64,000 nt of DNA from Sipunculus nudus. Its lineage: Eukaryota > Annelida > Sipuncula > Golfingiida > Sipunculidae. Under the pieces are notes generated by a model that saw only the letters and a program-made list of their open reading frames with translations, had not been told where the DNA came from and did no database searches. Positions 46,302 to 59,830 of this stretch are shown piece after piece. The position numbers and the translations under genes were made by a program. Position 1 is the stretch's first letter; each line of letters opens with the position of its first letter. The DNA lies in contig CM049316.1 in assembly GCA_026874595.1 (NCBI GenBank), positions 17,257,839-17,321,838 of the forward strand, read 5' to 3'.

Positions 46302-49300
46302 CAGGGGCGGATCCAGAAAATTGGAAAAAGGGGGGTCCAAAACAGGATAATGGCTAATATGTACGGACGACCAATAAGAATAACATTTAGGACATTGTTA
46401 GCTTGCAAGTAACTATAATATAGTATTTGGAGATCCTGGAGAACGACACAAGGCGAAAGGAATATCCCTGGTCTAAAATTCTATATATATTAAAAACGGG
46501 CCGACTAAAGGAGCATTAAGGTAAAGATGTTGCGTACAGATCATTGCCTTTTTTAATTTTATATACATAGGGCAGTTAATTGTAAATGAAGCAGACTAAA
46601 CATACTCTGTCCATTGGCAAATGCATCACACAAAATAAAGAATCGTTTAGTCTGAAATATTTTATTAAACCTGATATATAGAATATATCTTTATAACTGG
46701 CGAGTTTTTACACCATGTTGGACACTTGATCGTTAACAGACTCAGATCTAAAAAGAGCAAATCTAAAAGAGGCTGAACACGTCATTGTGGTAGAATCAAT
46801 TTATGGCTTATATACACCGTAATTTGACATAAACCAAACGTAAAGGTTACTTTTTAAGGGGTTACTGACATATCGTATACATCTGATCACCTATTTCTAT
46901 TTGGACCAGTTCCAATGAGACCTCAAAGACCACTGTTACTTGGTATTGATATCATAGATCAAGCCACAGTGGCCTTTGGTCTACTTTTGTGTATCATATT
47001 GGCCTAAGCAATTAACAGTTACTTAATCACTGCTACATGGATCATGAGGAAACAAGGGTTTGCCATAAAGGCGCCGAGGATGTGCATCGATATAACGTTT
47101 CACAATATCATCAGAGTTCACATGAATGTCCTGATGTATCGCCATCGGAGACAACGCGGCTGGGCGACAGTCTTTCATTTGACTTCTTAAATGTGTTTTA
47201 AATCTCCTGAAAGCCGAAAACGACCTCTCGGCTTCAGCACTAGAAATCGGAAGGGTGCAGCCTAAAATCAGGAGTGTCCTTATATTGGGATAGGAGTCCT
47301 TGTCAGCTGCAGCCAGTGATTCGATGAGCGTTTTTGGGATTGTGTATCCATTCTTTTTCATATTCAACCAAGGAGCTTTCCATCTTCTTTGTTCACTTGA
47401 AAGTGATTATGGCCCTGGTAAGTCAGGCTCCTCGAATAGAAGACTACCAGTGTCGGCCTCTGGGTGTCTCTTTATTGCTAATGTTTGAATCAAACATAGC
47501 ATTGTGAAGATTACCCGTCTGTCGTCACCAAACATGTTGTAGCAGCTGACCAATGAAGGGAACTGCGGTTGATCGACGGTAGTACTCTTGTGGCGAATCC
47601 GCAGTAACAGTACTGCGATTTCTTTGCCCCCGTGTGGTACGAGGCATTGAGGAGTTGGCACCGACATTTTTTGCAAGGTCTTCAGCTTCTTTTAACCACT
47701 CTTTATATTTTTTATATTTCCACACTCAATGGTTTGACAGCATTCACCACAGAGTCGAGTGAATTCTTCAGAATAATGAAACTGACATGGTCTGAAATCT
47801 TTGTAATGATGCAAAGAAACCACTTGCTTTAACTTTGGTATCTGCATCCCACGCACAATTTTGCTTCAGGTCATCGTCTTCAGCATTGACGTCCAAGAAT
47901 TCTTCTGATTCTAGATGTAACAGAGCATCAAAGCATGTCACAATCAGCTCGTACATCTCCAGGAATGTTTCTAGGCATGCATGTCTTTCGACCCACCTGG
48001 TTTGGCATAACCTCTTCAGCGTTTCATGGCGCGTTGTTGGCAAGAACTTCTTGACACACTTTTTGAAATAGCGTTGTCTTTTGGGGGAATAATGAAAAAA
48101 TAAGTATATGTCATTGATAACATCAATCCCTTGCTGATCACTGCCAGACTGCAGGCTTTTGCAATTGCCAAATTCTGCAGATGTGCATTACAATGTGTGT
48201 ACTGAGCACGCTCGCCTTACCTTTTTGATTTCGGCTTGCACTCCTTTGGATTCCGAAGACATGGCGGAGGCTCCGTCGCATGCCTGACCTCGGATTCTGG
48301 TAGCATCAAGACCAGCTGATTGCAAACTATGAAGAATGCTTCTAGCAATGCTTGCACCCGTTGTTCTCTCCAAATACACAAAATCCAGGAAGTGTTCTTC
48401 AATATGTGGATGACCGTCCTGACTACTCTAAACATACCTGACACAAACAGTGAGAACTTCCCTGTTAGCATACTGATCTGTAACCTCCTCAGCGATTATA
48501 GCAGGAAAGGGCGAAAAGCCATCCGTAGTGTCGCAGTAATAATTTCACGTATGTAAGTTCCAATGCCAGAAATGATTTGTTTTTTTAACAGTTTTAGATG
48601 TGTATTTAGCAATTTTTGGAGCATTCTTGCGGTGTCTTTCAAGCAGGGTGTCAGACTTGGCTAAAAGCTCAAGAAAAGCAATGAAGTTCCCTTTATTCTC
48701 AGTCTGATCCTGTTTATAGTCAACTTTGTTATCCCTGTGACCTCTTAAAGCCAGCCCTTGCCGTCCTAAGAAAATAATGGCATCAACCAAATTTTTTCCA
48801 ACACAGCTTGATTTTCAGTATATTTTTCATCCAGTTTTTTTTTAAACACACTACCAATTCGTCTCTCTGGATTTTCGTAAGTCAGAAGAAAACTTGTTCC
48901 TTTGCACATGGCTTTCATGTGATACTCAGATTCCTCATAGACATTTAGAATCCCATCCTTTCCAAGATCTCAACTCAAATCAGACATGGGTTTCTTAACC
49001 AAAACTCCGAGAGCAGCTCCTGATCCACAACCTCTAGTAGGCTTGCCACCAAAAAGTACAAAGTACTTGCAAAACCCACTTGATTGTCCAGGACTGTATA
49101 CAAGCCATGGATGACTATGAAGCCATGATCTCTGGAAAGTCACCCATCATTAACAATTTATCAGTCAAAGTACTGAATGGTTGCAATATAAAGTTAATCT
49201 GTTAACCTTTAAAATATACACCGACAGGTACATTGATGAAAGTCTACCTATATCCTATCGATCTGTTCCACCATACAGAGGCTGCGGGAAATCAATTAAA

Positions 49301-50571
49301 CATTGACCTGAAAAATTGAAACTCATACCTGTTACTGGCATTGTTTTCAATAACAAACTTCCTGTGATTATCTTGCATCCTATCATTTTCCAAATTTTGG
49401 AGCAATTTACATTAATTGTAACGAAACAAGTTTATGATATGTAACATCATCAAATTTTAACAATGGTTTCTTCTAATTGGTAAATTACCAAAGAACTTTT
49501 TGTAGACAGATAATCCGGCCTGAAAGTAGCAGGTACAAAGATAAAGATACCACATGCTGAAAATTTTATGGTTTTGAGTAGGTCGAGGATCTCCAGGTTA
49601 CAAATTTATTTTCCCAATATAGCACAATTCAACAGTTTATACATCAAATCAGATTTATACATAAAATAAAATTGCCGGGAAACCTGCACAAACGTGGCGC
49701 ATCTCCCGGGGAACCGTGGCAACCTTCACGTAACCCGCTCCCCACCCCCCACATAACTGTATACCTTGTTTGAATAGACACTGGCATCCGTATGACAACC
49801 TCACACAGATACCCAAAATCCTGAGCTAAAGCTGCACAAAGACAGACAGACGAACCAATTGGATGATCATTTGATACAGGCAAGGTCCTAATATTAAATA
49901 AATGGCACGGTCTTGTTCCGAAACAAACTAAGGACCAGGGGCGTTAATATAGGGGCATCGGGGTTTACTTATATACCTCCACCTTTTTATCAAGAGATGG
50001 TTGGTTAATTAATATAATCAGCCCCGCACAACTTCACCTATTCAGAAAATAACTTTAAATTACACCGTCGAAGGTAAAAACGACGCAACGGATGGGGATG
50101 CAGTGGGGCCTACTAGGAGTTGACTTGCTACTAGTTAACTGGCTAACAATCCAAAGAAAATTAATGTGTCCTCCTGCCTAACAATCTATTATCTTTGTGG
50201 ATATACGTATCGGTATGCTTAATTTTCTTCTGGAAAAAGTCAGTAATTTGTGATGCTTTGCGTTTGTTTGAGTCTGATGCCATGGCGAGACACGTCTGTA
50301 ACACATTTTGCCACATACAAATTCGTGGGAAATATTTTTAATCTGACCGATTCTGAGTATCTGTGTCAGCTAGATGGTAAAGCTTTGTCATAAATATTAA
50401 AATGATCATGTATACAATATGAATCGGCTAACTGCTTTACTTTTGCTCAGTGGGAGATTGTTGTGATATTTTTTTGTTTGCTGTCTTTATTAATAATAAT
50501 TATTTTATTTTTGCCCGCCGCAAAAAAAAGGACCCCCTGGACCCCCCCCCCCCCCCATGGATCCGCTTCTG
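46302..50571. mobile_element. hAT element with broken transposase
   Basis: Termini CAGGGGCGGATCCAG (46302) and, inverted, CAGAAGCGGATCCAT (50571) match at 12 of 15 positions. Both are followed inward by G-rich/GGTCC sequence. The 4.27-kb unit contains a minus-strand hAT transposase relic. The 8-bp flanks (AGAGACAC, GATACTCG) are not identical; the repeat array it sits in and later mutation may explain this. Confidence 0.75.
47023..49160 (-). pseudogene. hAT-family (ZMYM1/DUF4371-like) transposase
   Basis: From the 5' side, frames show GFCKYFVLFGG (TTF-type zinc finger), YENPERRIGSVF, FLGRQGLALRGHRD, EEVTDQYANREVLTVCVRY with the DE(T/V)TD catalytic region, IRGQACDGASAMSS, TRWVERHACLETF, SPQEYYRRSTAVPF and the dimerisation block SSAEAERSFSAFRRFKT, ending at TAA 47023. 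Cut-and-paste DDE transposase by family. At least five frameshifts or stops (near 48985, 48790, 48560, 48190 and 47700) break it. The last 114 codons, with the dimerisation domain, are open. The TIR-bounded host element is 46302-50571. Confidence 0.88.
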
Positions 50572-50599
50572 GATACTCGGTCCACAGGTCCGATTCAAG

Positions 50600-52232
50600 T
50601 CCCGGGAAACCCCTCGTCAAGACAGTTCTTCCCGTAGTTCAAAAGGTCAAAGGTAAAGGTCACAATATTGTTCTAAATGCTTGTGAACATATTTCAAGTG
50701 AAACTGTTTAACCCAGACCTTCAGTCTTTCACATATGCCACATCTATGCATCACTGAATGTGATTCAAACTTCATATTTATGGGTCTTTTTGCATGAAGA
50801 AATAACTAATTGTAATTGGTTAGTAGTTACCCATCATTTAGAAAGAATCCAATTGGTATGTGGGCAAAAGACCAAGGTCATAGGTCAGGGATGTTCACAA
50901 TAACTTATTTTGTAGACCATCTCTATTTTTCTTGTTTTCTTGTATATATAACCATGGCACTCACAACTTGTACATCTCACTGTGTGCCCAAAATTGTCAG
51001 TGACACTTGTGACATATGACTCCCTTTTGTATCAGCTCATGGAGTGATAAGGATATATCATTAGCGCATAACAAAAACACTGTTGCCGGAATGCTTTGGC
51101 CAGGCATAAAGACTATGAGAGTTAAGTTTTTAGGTTTAGCTACTGATTTATAAAATGATGGGAACATTTTGCAGTTTATATCATGGAATCATAGCAATAA
51201 ATTTAGTTTTCTAGATATCTGAATATTATTATACAAATCATCAGATTTACCAGCAAGTGTTTGTCCTGATAATATGTGGGTCTGTACCTGGATTTAGGAT
51301 GGCTTTATTTGATTACAAGACTCTTAGTGATGCTTTCTGCATTTCTTTTCTTTTAGGTTTTGCAGTTTACCTACCCTGCTGACCCCATTGAATAGCAAGC
51401 TGATAATTAAAACAAATTGGACTTGCACTTTTTACATTTGCATGTTCATAAATCTAATATGAGAGCTCTCCAACCTGATCATGCCTTTTGAATTGTTTTG
51501 GACATTCATAACTGTTACATTCTTTGGAGCAATTGCTACAAGTTTAGTGTCTTAATGAAGGATGTGTGATATCAAATATCAGACTTGTCAGAAAAACATT
51601 ATGTCTGCCAGGTAGCCATTTTAGAAATCCTTTTGCCAGGGCAGATTCTGTGATTTTTTTATGATGTTTGGTCCCTTTTAGAGGATGTTTGTTGTTCAAT
51701 TTCCGACCTGTCAGAAATCAAATATGGCCACCAGGAAGCCATCTTTAAATTCCTTTAAAACATATTATCTCAAGAACTATTAAAGTGAATGCAGTGGGAT
51801 GTATATTAATGTAATCTTGCATTGGGTCGAAGATTTCTTAATAAATATGACCATCATTTATGAATGCTCAGCACAGTTGGCTTGTATTGATATGGAAGCA
51901 CCCGTTTCACAATAATTCTTGCATTGATTTCCTTGATATTTTGCTATATTTTGATCTTAAATGTGGCCTGTGTGGTATTCATTTTGAGACTGACAGGTAT
52001 CGAGCAAGCTGTGGGATTAGTTCCTGATAGCTCAACAACCATACATTTTGCCTCAGACCATCATTCACTATGTTCTAACCAGACATATATGATAAGAATT
52101 TTTGGCAACGTAGAAAGTTTAAACAAAATTGGCATATAGGTTTTGCAACAATTTTACTAGAAGTTGTGAATCGCAGCCCATGATGTCGCAGGTCATGCTT
52201 GGCAGCTGAGCGTCATGACTCATGGGTCACTT
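50600..52232. repeat. Diverged relative of the AGGTCA-triplet satellite element
   Basis: It begins with AGGTCAAAGGTAAAGGTCA (about 50643-50661) and 'cacaat', later has 'ttaagaactattaaagtgaa'-type segments and repeated 'gccaggtagccat/gccaccaggaagccat' phrases, and ends at TGACTCATGGGTCACTTGTT (near 52230). That is the same terminus as at 37659 and 20845. No gene seen in it. Confidence 0.55.
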
Positions 52233-52541
52233 GTTAATGTTGCTAGCTGTACACGTACACACTAACTGACTGAAATCATATCTAGAAATACCGGTCTACC
52301 AGTCCCCAATTAGCCACTTGACGATCGTGTTGCCTTGGGGCCATATGCACTGGCTTGCTTTCTGCTGGCTACCAGCTGACCTCACAGAATGCCGGTCACC
52401 AGACCAGGAATCCCTGTTTACAGCCTGTTTATAATACATGTACACAGACAACTCTGACCACAAACAATAACACTATATATATATATATTGCATCCCGTGA
52501 AACAGACTATTGTTGATTTACAGTGTTTTTCTTCAGTGTTA

Positions 52542-52640
52542 TATATGTGTGTGTGTGTGTGTGTGTATGTGTGTGTGTGCAATGCAATTATATATATACA
52601 TACATACGTGTATGTATATGTATATATATGTATTAATACG
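52542..52640. repeat. (GT)n and (TA)n compound microsatellite
   Basis: GT dinucleotides at about 52547-52579 followed by TATATACATACATA-type repeats. Confidence 0.9.
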
Positions 52641-53092
52641 TATTCATATATATTATTTGATATTTATAGCTGACTGAATAAATTATGTTGTACAATCGTT
52701 CCGCAGTGATAAAGGCCAAATATATATAATTACGTTAAACGTTATGATCCAAATAAAATAGGATCAGTGTTCATAATTGTTTTTGTATTACCCTGGAGTA
52801 ATCTTTATAATAGTTTATATTAATAAAACAAGAGAAACTGACGCTATTTACCAAGGTTTGGTCAAAGGTTGATTGCCGTCTTTGTAATCTCGTTGAATAT
52901 TATTAGTGCAGTCATAACAATGACCATTATGTGTATAATAAGTTCAGTAGACCCCGATTGAGCGTATACATAATCAACCAACCACGAAGTCATTACTTAG
53001 CCAGGTGGACATGGTGGCTGAATGAAAGAAAGAAAATGGAAAGAGAGAATTCGACAGTTTCTGAGGCCGAGTGTCTCTGGGGCCGAGAGTTA

Positions 53093-53850
53093 CCTTTTCA
53101 AATAAAATACATCATATTTTTTATATAGAGCGTAATTGAAATCATTTTTTTTTCTCTCTCTCATTTTCATTATCAATTAGGCACAGGTAGATGTTCCCTG
53201 GACATAATATGTTGAATTAATAATGGCTTATACATTTACACGTTTCTTTTTGTGACTATTATTTATCAGTACATACCAAAATATACAGAAAATAAATACT
53301 AATCATAAGGCTGGAATAGTTAGTTACAATAAAATAGTTGGGGCTGGGGCTTATACTTTTTTTAATGTGTGTGAAGCTTACTTGTCAGTTTATATTTTTC
53401 AATACATCCTTTTTATCGGTGTGGAGAGTAATTGAAACCACATTCTCTTACCAATATTGCCTCAGGGCCATGGATAGATGATTTCCTAGATACGGTAATT
53501 TAAATTATTAATGTTGTTTACATTAACATAATTCTTCATTTTTGGACAATTATTATTTTCAAGGCATACTATGTATACCAACTAAATATTAATTGAAATG
53601 CTGGTATAGTTACAGTTACAACGACTTAATCATGGCTTCGCTTAATACTGTTGCAATATGGGTAGAATGTACTCTATTAAATCATTACAATTTACATTAT
53701 AAGCTTATAATTTTCAAAACACCCTTTTTTATCAATTTGTAATTTAGTTGAAACCATACTTTTTTTGTCTGTTGGGGCTCAGAGCCACGAATAGACATTT
53801 TCCCACACACGGTATGTTAAATGATCAATAATGTAAAAATTAATGTTTTT
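53093..53850. repeat. Three diverged tandem units of about 300-325 bp
   Basis: Units begin near 53100, 53400 and 53720. They share the order: 'AA.ACA.C...TTTTTAT', 'GTAATTGAAA(C/T)CA', 'GGG.CA....TAGATG..TTCC', then 'TTAAAT.ATTAATG'. The third is truncated. There is no coding content. Confidence 0.7.
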
Positions 53851-54433
53851 TTTAATTTTTTTTTTATTTGTTAAATTTAAATATGTGCATATTTTATATG
53901 TTCTGGTTCCTTAGGTTGATAAGTTTCGCAATAAAATAACTCTTTAATGAACAGCAGAAAATCAGTAGAAAAGAGCTCCAACACAGACAGAATAGAAACA
54001 GTTGATGGGACAGGAGTCGATGACATGACCAATGTCTGACCTACCTGAATTCATGAAGCATGTTCCGACAGGCATAAGTCTAGCAAACCTCTTATAATAT
54101 CTCCGTGACGCCATGTGACGCCAAAAACAAAAATTTGTTATAAACGATATTAACCCCGAAATGAAAGCCTGGCCTGAATTAAAAATAGAAACACAATATT
54201 CTACTTTTCTAATTAGCCTAGGTATTCATTTTAAGAAACACCATGTGCAACCACTGCCTTGTCTGTACCGATTACACCGATTACACCTGCTTGACCGGCT
54301 TTGATGAATTAAATAAAAAAAACCGCTGGTTTGCTGGAAAAATCAAACCCGTATTAAAAATAAACGAAAAACTTTATCATTAACGTAATTTTAATGATAT
54401 ATAACCTCATCCATGCAATTAGACCTGACTATA
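53851..54433. other. Non-coding, nothing recognised
   Basis: Unassigned sequence up to the left edge of duplication copy 2. No gene seen. Confidence 0.5.
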
Positions 54434-55392
54434 AACTCTCTTTTATAATCGACACCAAAAAATAGATACAGTCTTCATGATAAAGTACAAAAGAAAATTT
54501 TATTAAAACTTTATATCTATGGTTATATCATAAAAATGAATGCAATATCGGCTTAGTTCGATTATCATTTCATTTTAATTTATAAATATTTAAAACAGTA
54601 AACTACCACACACATAGTTTTGGTCAGATGACCCATATTCTCCGTGCTACATGGCCAAAATATGCTTTATGCATCATAAGCTAAGTATTTATTTCATGTG
54701 TAAGGCTGTTGAACAAAGTATTACCATGGGATTACAAAGTTGATAATATGAACATCATTTAGAAAAGAAAAACAAATATCCCTGTTGGGATGCAAACTTT
54801 GAATAAAATTGGTTTAACCAGGTCTTAAAAATGCTTATAAATCTTTAGTGGTATTGAGACCTCTAATTTTGAGATTTGAGTCGCTAGTTATAATTTTAAT
54901 CATTGTCCCAATAGTACAACATTGATTTTTAGATCTACAAATAAAATTCACGTGAATGTTTGCACCTGCAAAAATAGCTCAACACCTTATAAAAAAAATG
55001 TACTTAAGCTTTGAGCGGGATTGACTTAGGTCACTTATCACACATTTATTCGTGCCGTCGGAGGTCGCTGTCAATGCTGTGCCCCTGTTTTCCAGAAATC
55101 CTGGATCCGCCCCATACAGATGTTTAACCTATTTACAGCAACACTGCGATCTACAGTCTAGCGTGTCACAACTCAACCAGCCACAAAAAGCATTAGTTAT
55201 TAAAAGACATTCAGGTGACCCTGACTAAAGCATGAATCGTGCCAAGCTTTTTACAAGAATATAAACGTATCTACGTTATGTACACGTGTATGTATGATAT
55301 TTATTTACTGTCGTGAATGCGGTCCAAGATTAACATTACGAACATTATTGCACACAAGTACACGCTACTGTTAAGTGACTTAGGTGTCGACT

Positions 55393-55573
55393 ATGGCGGA
55401 ATCCTCAGATATCGAATTTACCATCAGACAAGTAGAAGCAGAGGATGTCCCAAAACTAAAGCAGCTTACAGATAAAGAAGGTTGGAATAGCTCCATCGAA
55501 CATCTGGAGTTCTGTCGCTCAATGTCCCGGGGAGTTTTCCTTGCGGCATTTGGTAATGATGGCCAGATGATCA
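55393..55573 (+). CDS. Exon 1 of YitH-like GNAT, second copy
   Basis: This is identical in structure to exon 1 at 1046: ATG, 60 codons and one base, and a GTATGT donor. Seven substitutions separate the two in 181 bases, of which three change residues (Leu to Met, Gln to Arg, Gly to Val near LSQGG). The frame is open. The only downstream exon 2 in the window, at 59152, is broken, so either this exon is an orphan or its working partner lies beyond 64000, as copy 1's partner lies 3.2 kb past the equivalent of the window end. Confidence 0.6.
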
Positions 55574-56939
55574 GTATGTATATTATTTATATATAAAAAA
55601 TAGAATAATCAAATCTTAGATCCAGTCATACATGCGCACTAAACTACGGCCATGTTGTCCTCTAACATTTCTTGTTATGTCTTGCCCCTTCAAACACCGG
55701 TATCCCGATACGGATACATAAATGTGCCTGGAGATCAGTTAATGACTCACTTTTTTAATCAAAGATAAAAAAAGTGTGAGTTTGCACCAATCACTTGCAC
55801 TCAAATGGGAGATATCCTACATACTAAAATATTACAAACAACACCCTAAAATGGAATGGTTAGCATTATCTTCAAATAACGCGTTTTATATAGCTCACTG
55901 CACATCTAGTATTGTCATCATAGGTGAACTCACAACGGCCTCTATTCATCATCACGAGGCATGGGTGGGTGTACAATAAAACGGCCTTTGTATTATAATA
56001 TTGTCATGTATTGCGTGCAAGGTAACAGCCACGCCACGATATACAACCCACCGACCGGCACAAAAGATATTAATGATCGTCAAAAAAATCAGCTACCAGC
56101 AATGAAACTTTGGTTATTTATTACCCCAAACTGCAATAATTTGTACCTCATAAGTATGTTTTTCAAAACTAAATCAATAGAGAGTAAAATAATCATTAAA
56201 ATAGTAATGACACATAGAACAACAAAAGAAAGAAAATAAGACCCATCATCAAGGCTTTGTCCCTGGACCCTAATAGGAGCCCTAAGACGGGCCCCTGCCC
56301 CCTCCCCCGTGTCCACCTCTCCTGTTTCTTCAATGCCTGTAAATTTATCCGGCACCCAAATTTGTTTAGCTATAACCCTGATAACCTTTTATAAAATGAA
56401 CAATGTATAGAGCGTGTTATCTTGACACACTCTTTTAGAGTATATTCAGAATGATTCAGTGCCTCTCCGTTTTTTCCCTACATTTTTCGTAATGTCATAT
56501 GTTGAATAATAATGAAACGTCCATATTTATAATATTTATAATAAACCTCCATATTTATTCCTATAAACACCTTAATGCAAGAAATATAACACTATCTTTG
56601 CTTAATGATCTTTAATGATTTAAAGGGTGTATATGTTTATTGGTAATATTGCATGGAATACCTGCGGTAGCGTTATCAACTAGTTTTTTTTTCATTTACG
56701 AAAGGATAACCAACCTTGCAGTAAAATCAACCTTTTGTGATGAATTGAATAAACACATTGTAGTGTTATGAAGGCCTTTCTACCTCCCGAGGGAGTAACT
56801 ATGTATTCAGTTCATTATATTATATATTCCTGAAAGGCCAAGAGATAAACCAGACAGGCGTGATTTGATCAAAATTTACTAGATTCCTGCAGTACATTTC
56901 TTGCAAGACCCGATTGAAACAATATTGTTTTTTTGCTTT

Positions 56940-58480
56940 TCTACCATGGAAGATGCATATAAATGCCAGAAACTACCATCTCTGAGAAAATCAGACCACA
57001 ACAACGTACGTATGGTGCGAGTGTAGTTACAAAAAAAGTTAAGGTTAAATGGGATGGATCGCGTGCAAAGACTGGACTGTCTTTTTTATGAAGAGTGTGT
57101 AGAGTTAAATGAACTTGTGGATACAATCACAGGCTACATAACGTTTTGTGAAGAACTCTGTGTTGAAAGCAAAGGAAATAAAAAATTTTCCTAACAATAA
57201 ACCTTGGGTAATACAAGGTTTGAAACAAAAATAGTTGAAAAGAGAAAGGCTATATATGACAAAAATATCAATAAACACAAGGAGCTACAGCTTCAACTGA
57301 ATTCTAAAGCAAAATTGTGCAAGCAGCAGTACAAACCTTAACTGGAGGGTATGTTTGATTCACATAATACCCGTATTGCATGGCAGCGATTGCAACTAAT
57401 TTCTGGTTATAACCATGGGAAGTGCTCGGTGCATGTAACTGATAAATCTGCTCTTGTTAAGGAACTTAACAATTTTTCTAAATGAAATATGGATACCTGA
57501 ATGTTATATGGATAATGATTTTGTGCATAAATTTAGTGCAGTAAGATCTGCATTTTACGGTCTTAACAAGGGAAGGCCCAGGTGGCATTTTATCAGCAGT
57601 GCTTAAATTAGGTGCAATTGAACTTGCACCTGTGTTCAAAGTTTTTTTTTTCGAAAAATTAATGATTGAAAGTACCTCACCATGGCTATGAAAAAGTTAC
57701 CGTTATTCCATTGCCAAAGAAGGGTACACCAGCTGTTCTAAAGGACTACAGACCCGTAGCAATCACTTCGATCGCCATGTAATGTTAAGCAAAAATTGTT
57801 CTGAAGGACATCAAGCAACATGTGGATGTTCACTTGGAGCCTAATCACGATGAGTTGATGAATTTTCTAATCACTTTTATATTCTGTATATAAACACTTA
57901 GATAAGCAGAATACATATGCTAGAATTCTGTTCATTGACTTTAGTTTTGCGTTTAACACCATTGAACAAAATGTCATGATTTCTCAGTTGCTACAAATCC
58001 GGGTACGAGAAAATGTTTTGGACTTGCTAAAGAACCGGAAGCAATGTATATGAGTAGAAAATGTAGTTTCCTCATGCTGTAGTATCAGTACGGATGCCCC
58101 ACAGTGGTGTTTTCTGTCACCTGTGCCATTTATCCTGTACACAAGTTCCTTTGTGTCTACCCAGGCAGTATGTGATATTTTTATTTGCGCGGATGAAACT
58201 GTACTAAGCAGATTCGATTTTGGAAAATCTCGCTACCGTCAATAAATTGCAAACGTATCACATGGTGTGATAAACAACATCTGTTTATTAATGTTTACAA
58301 GACCAAGAAACTTGTAATTGAAACCATAAATTGTATCCCTGTACAAATATCGTGGTACTTTTATTGACTATGAGCACCAAAGGTCATAAGGTTGCCTTTG
58401 CCTACAGCCAGTAGCAAGATTTCAAAGTTAAGGAACTCTCTGCATTATTTACTGGAAGTTTCTATGTCCATTTATGTCCC
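56940..58480 (+). pseudogene. CR1/jockey-like LINE relic, copy 2
   Basis: Same relic as at 2600-4790, without the TTAA element. It keeps LKLGAIELAPVFK (about 57600) and, after FICADET near 58195, the RT continuation LATVNKLQTYHMWCDKQHLF and INVYKTKKLVI, which copy 1 lacks. A 33-bp deletion lies near 57045. Stops and frameshifts throughout make it inactive. Confidence 0.7.
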
Positions 58481-59151
58481 GTTGCTAGCTTATTTAAGAG
58501 AACTGTGACCTGAGCCTTAACATTTGATCTAAAATAAAAGAAATCTACCTCTGTCTAGACGTGATCAATGTAAAGAAAGAAGGTTAAAGAAGAAAATTTT
58601 AAAAGATTGGTTCCACATGTTCTTTCTTTTAAAGAAATAGGCCCTATTGGAATGAACTTAAACTTGTGACCTTTCCCTTTTAGAATGCGAAATGTGTTTG
58701 AAAGTATTTATTCGAACTGTAAGGTTAAAATGCGTCTACTAGCCAGCCAATAATGGGAATATGACTGTATGATCGGGAGAACGGTATCACGAAGGAAGGT
58801 GTTCCTAAATGACACAGCAAACATTCCTTACGAAGGGACAATAACCAGATCAGAGCGCAATACAAAACAAACAGTGAGAAATGGCAACTTTGATGTAAGA
58901 ATTCATACAAAATGCTTGATAATTTAATATAATATAAACAGCACCAACAGCGCCAGGTCTACAAATACTAGATGAAATTATAACTGAACATTTGCACTAC
59001 TGATGTAATTTAAGGTTTCAGAAATAAATTAAAGAATGCATGAAAAATATACAGGTGGCGCCACCATAAAAAAGTTATGATCGATAAGCATACTGGGCCG
59101 ACTCGAGTACTCCCTTCTGCACAGACACGATTATAATTTCTTTTGTAAAAG

Positions 59152-59830
59152 GTCGCTTCGGAGCCACGTGTATTACAAAAGATTTGGCTTTTTTAGCGTT
59201 CTACTTTCCAAGGCAAGAACATAGAGGTAAAAAAACGACAAGAAGTGTTCCAGGCTTGCATGAAGCTAGTTGGTGATATAACTTTCGGGTTGAACGCATC
59301 GGACTCTCTGCAGAGCATGTACGCATCTGGAGGCTTCAATTTATCTTCCTTTTCGACGACTGGCTGTACTTGAATAACCAAAGAACTGTAACAAAATGTT
59401 TTCTTAATACGACGTTAACATCATGGATATCTGAGACATTGACATTTCATCTCTATTACATTATGCTGATGGTATACACATTATTCATCGGCACGATTTC
59501 TAGAAAAAAAAAGTCTATCAAATTACCGGATGATTTGCAAAGTAGCAAAGCTCATCGAGAAAAGCGTTGGTTACGGATGCAGGTGGCCTACGGTCTTCAG
59601 GAACAGGAGTAGGCCGCTCTACGCAGACTTTAAGTCCGCTGCTTTGGCGTTATGGAAAGAATTCTGCAACGAAGTAGACAGGTGATGACGGTATTAGTAC
59701 CGTTAGGAAATGCAAAAGCCATTATATTTTTCAGGAACACATTGACTCTTGTCTATCCTCATTTTTACGTTGTAAGGATTTTTACCAAGGACGAAATAAG
59801 CTCTACTTTGACCCCGTTTATTATTGCATA
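59152..59830 (+). pseudogene. GNAT exon 2 pseudogene (locus F)
   Basis: The plus strand opens after an AAAAG acceptor-like site with GT-CGC-TTC-GGA and reads TKDLAFLAFYFPRQEHRGKK. The acetyl-CoA loop has decayed (RGKKTT for RGKGIG). After a frameshift come ACMKLVGDI, NASDSLQSMYASGGFNLSSF and TGA. Later fragments, including ADFKSAALALWKEFC, are scattered across frames to about 59830. It lies 3.6 kb downstream of the exon 1 copy at 55393 on the same strand, so it may be that exon's original partner. The segment is absent from duplication copy 1. Confidence 0.85.

Noticed and set aside
47300-48556. Plus-strand ORFs across the hAT transposase
   Set aside because: Antisense to the recognised transposase blocks.
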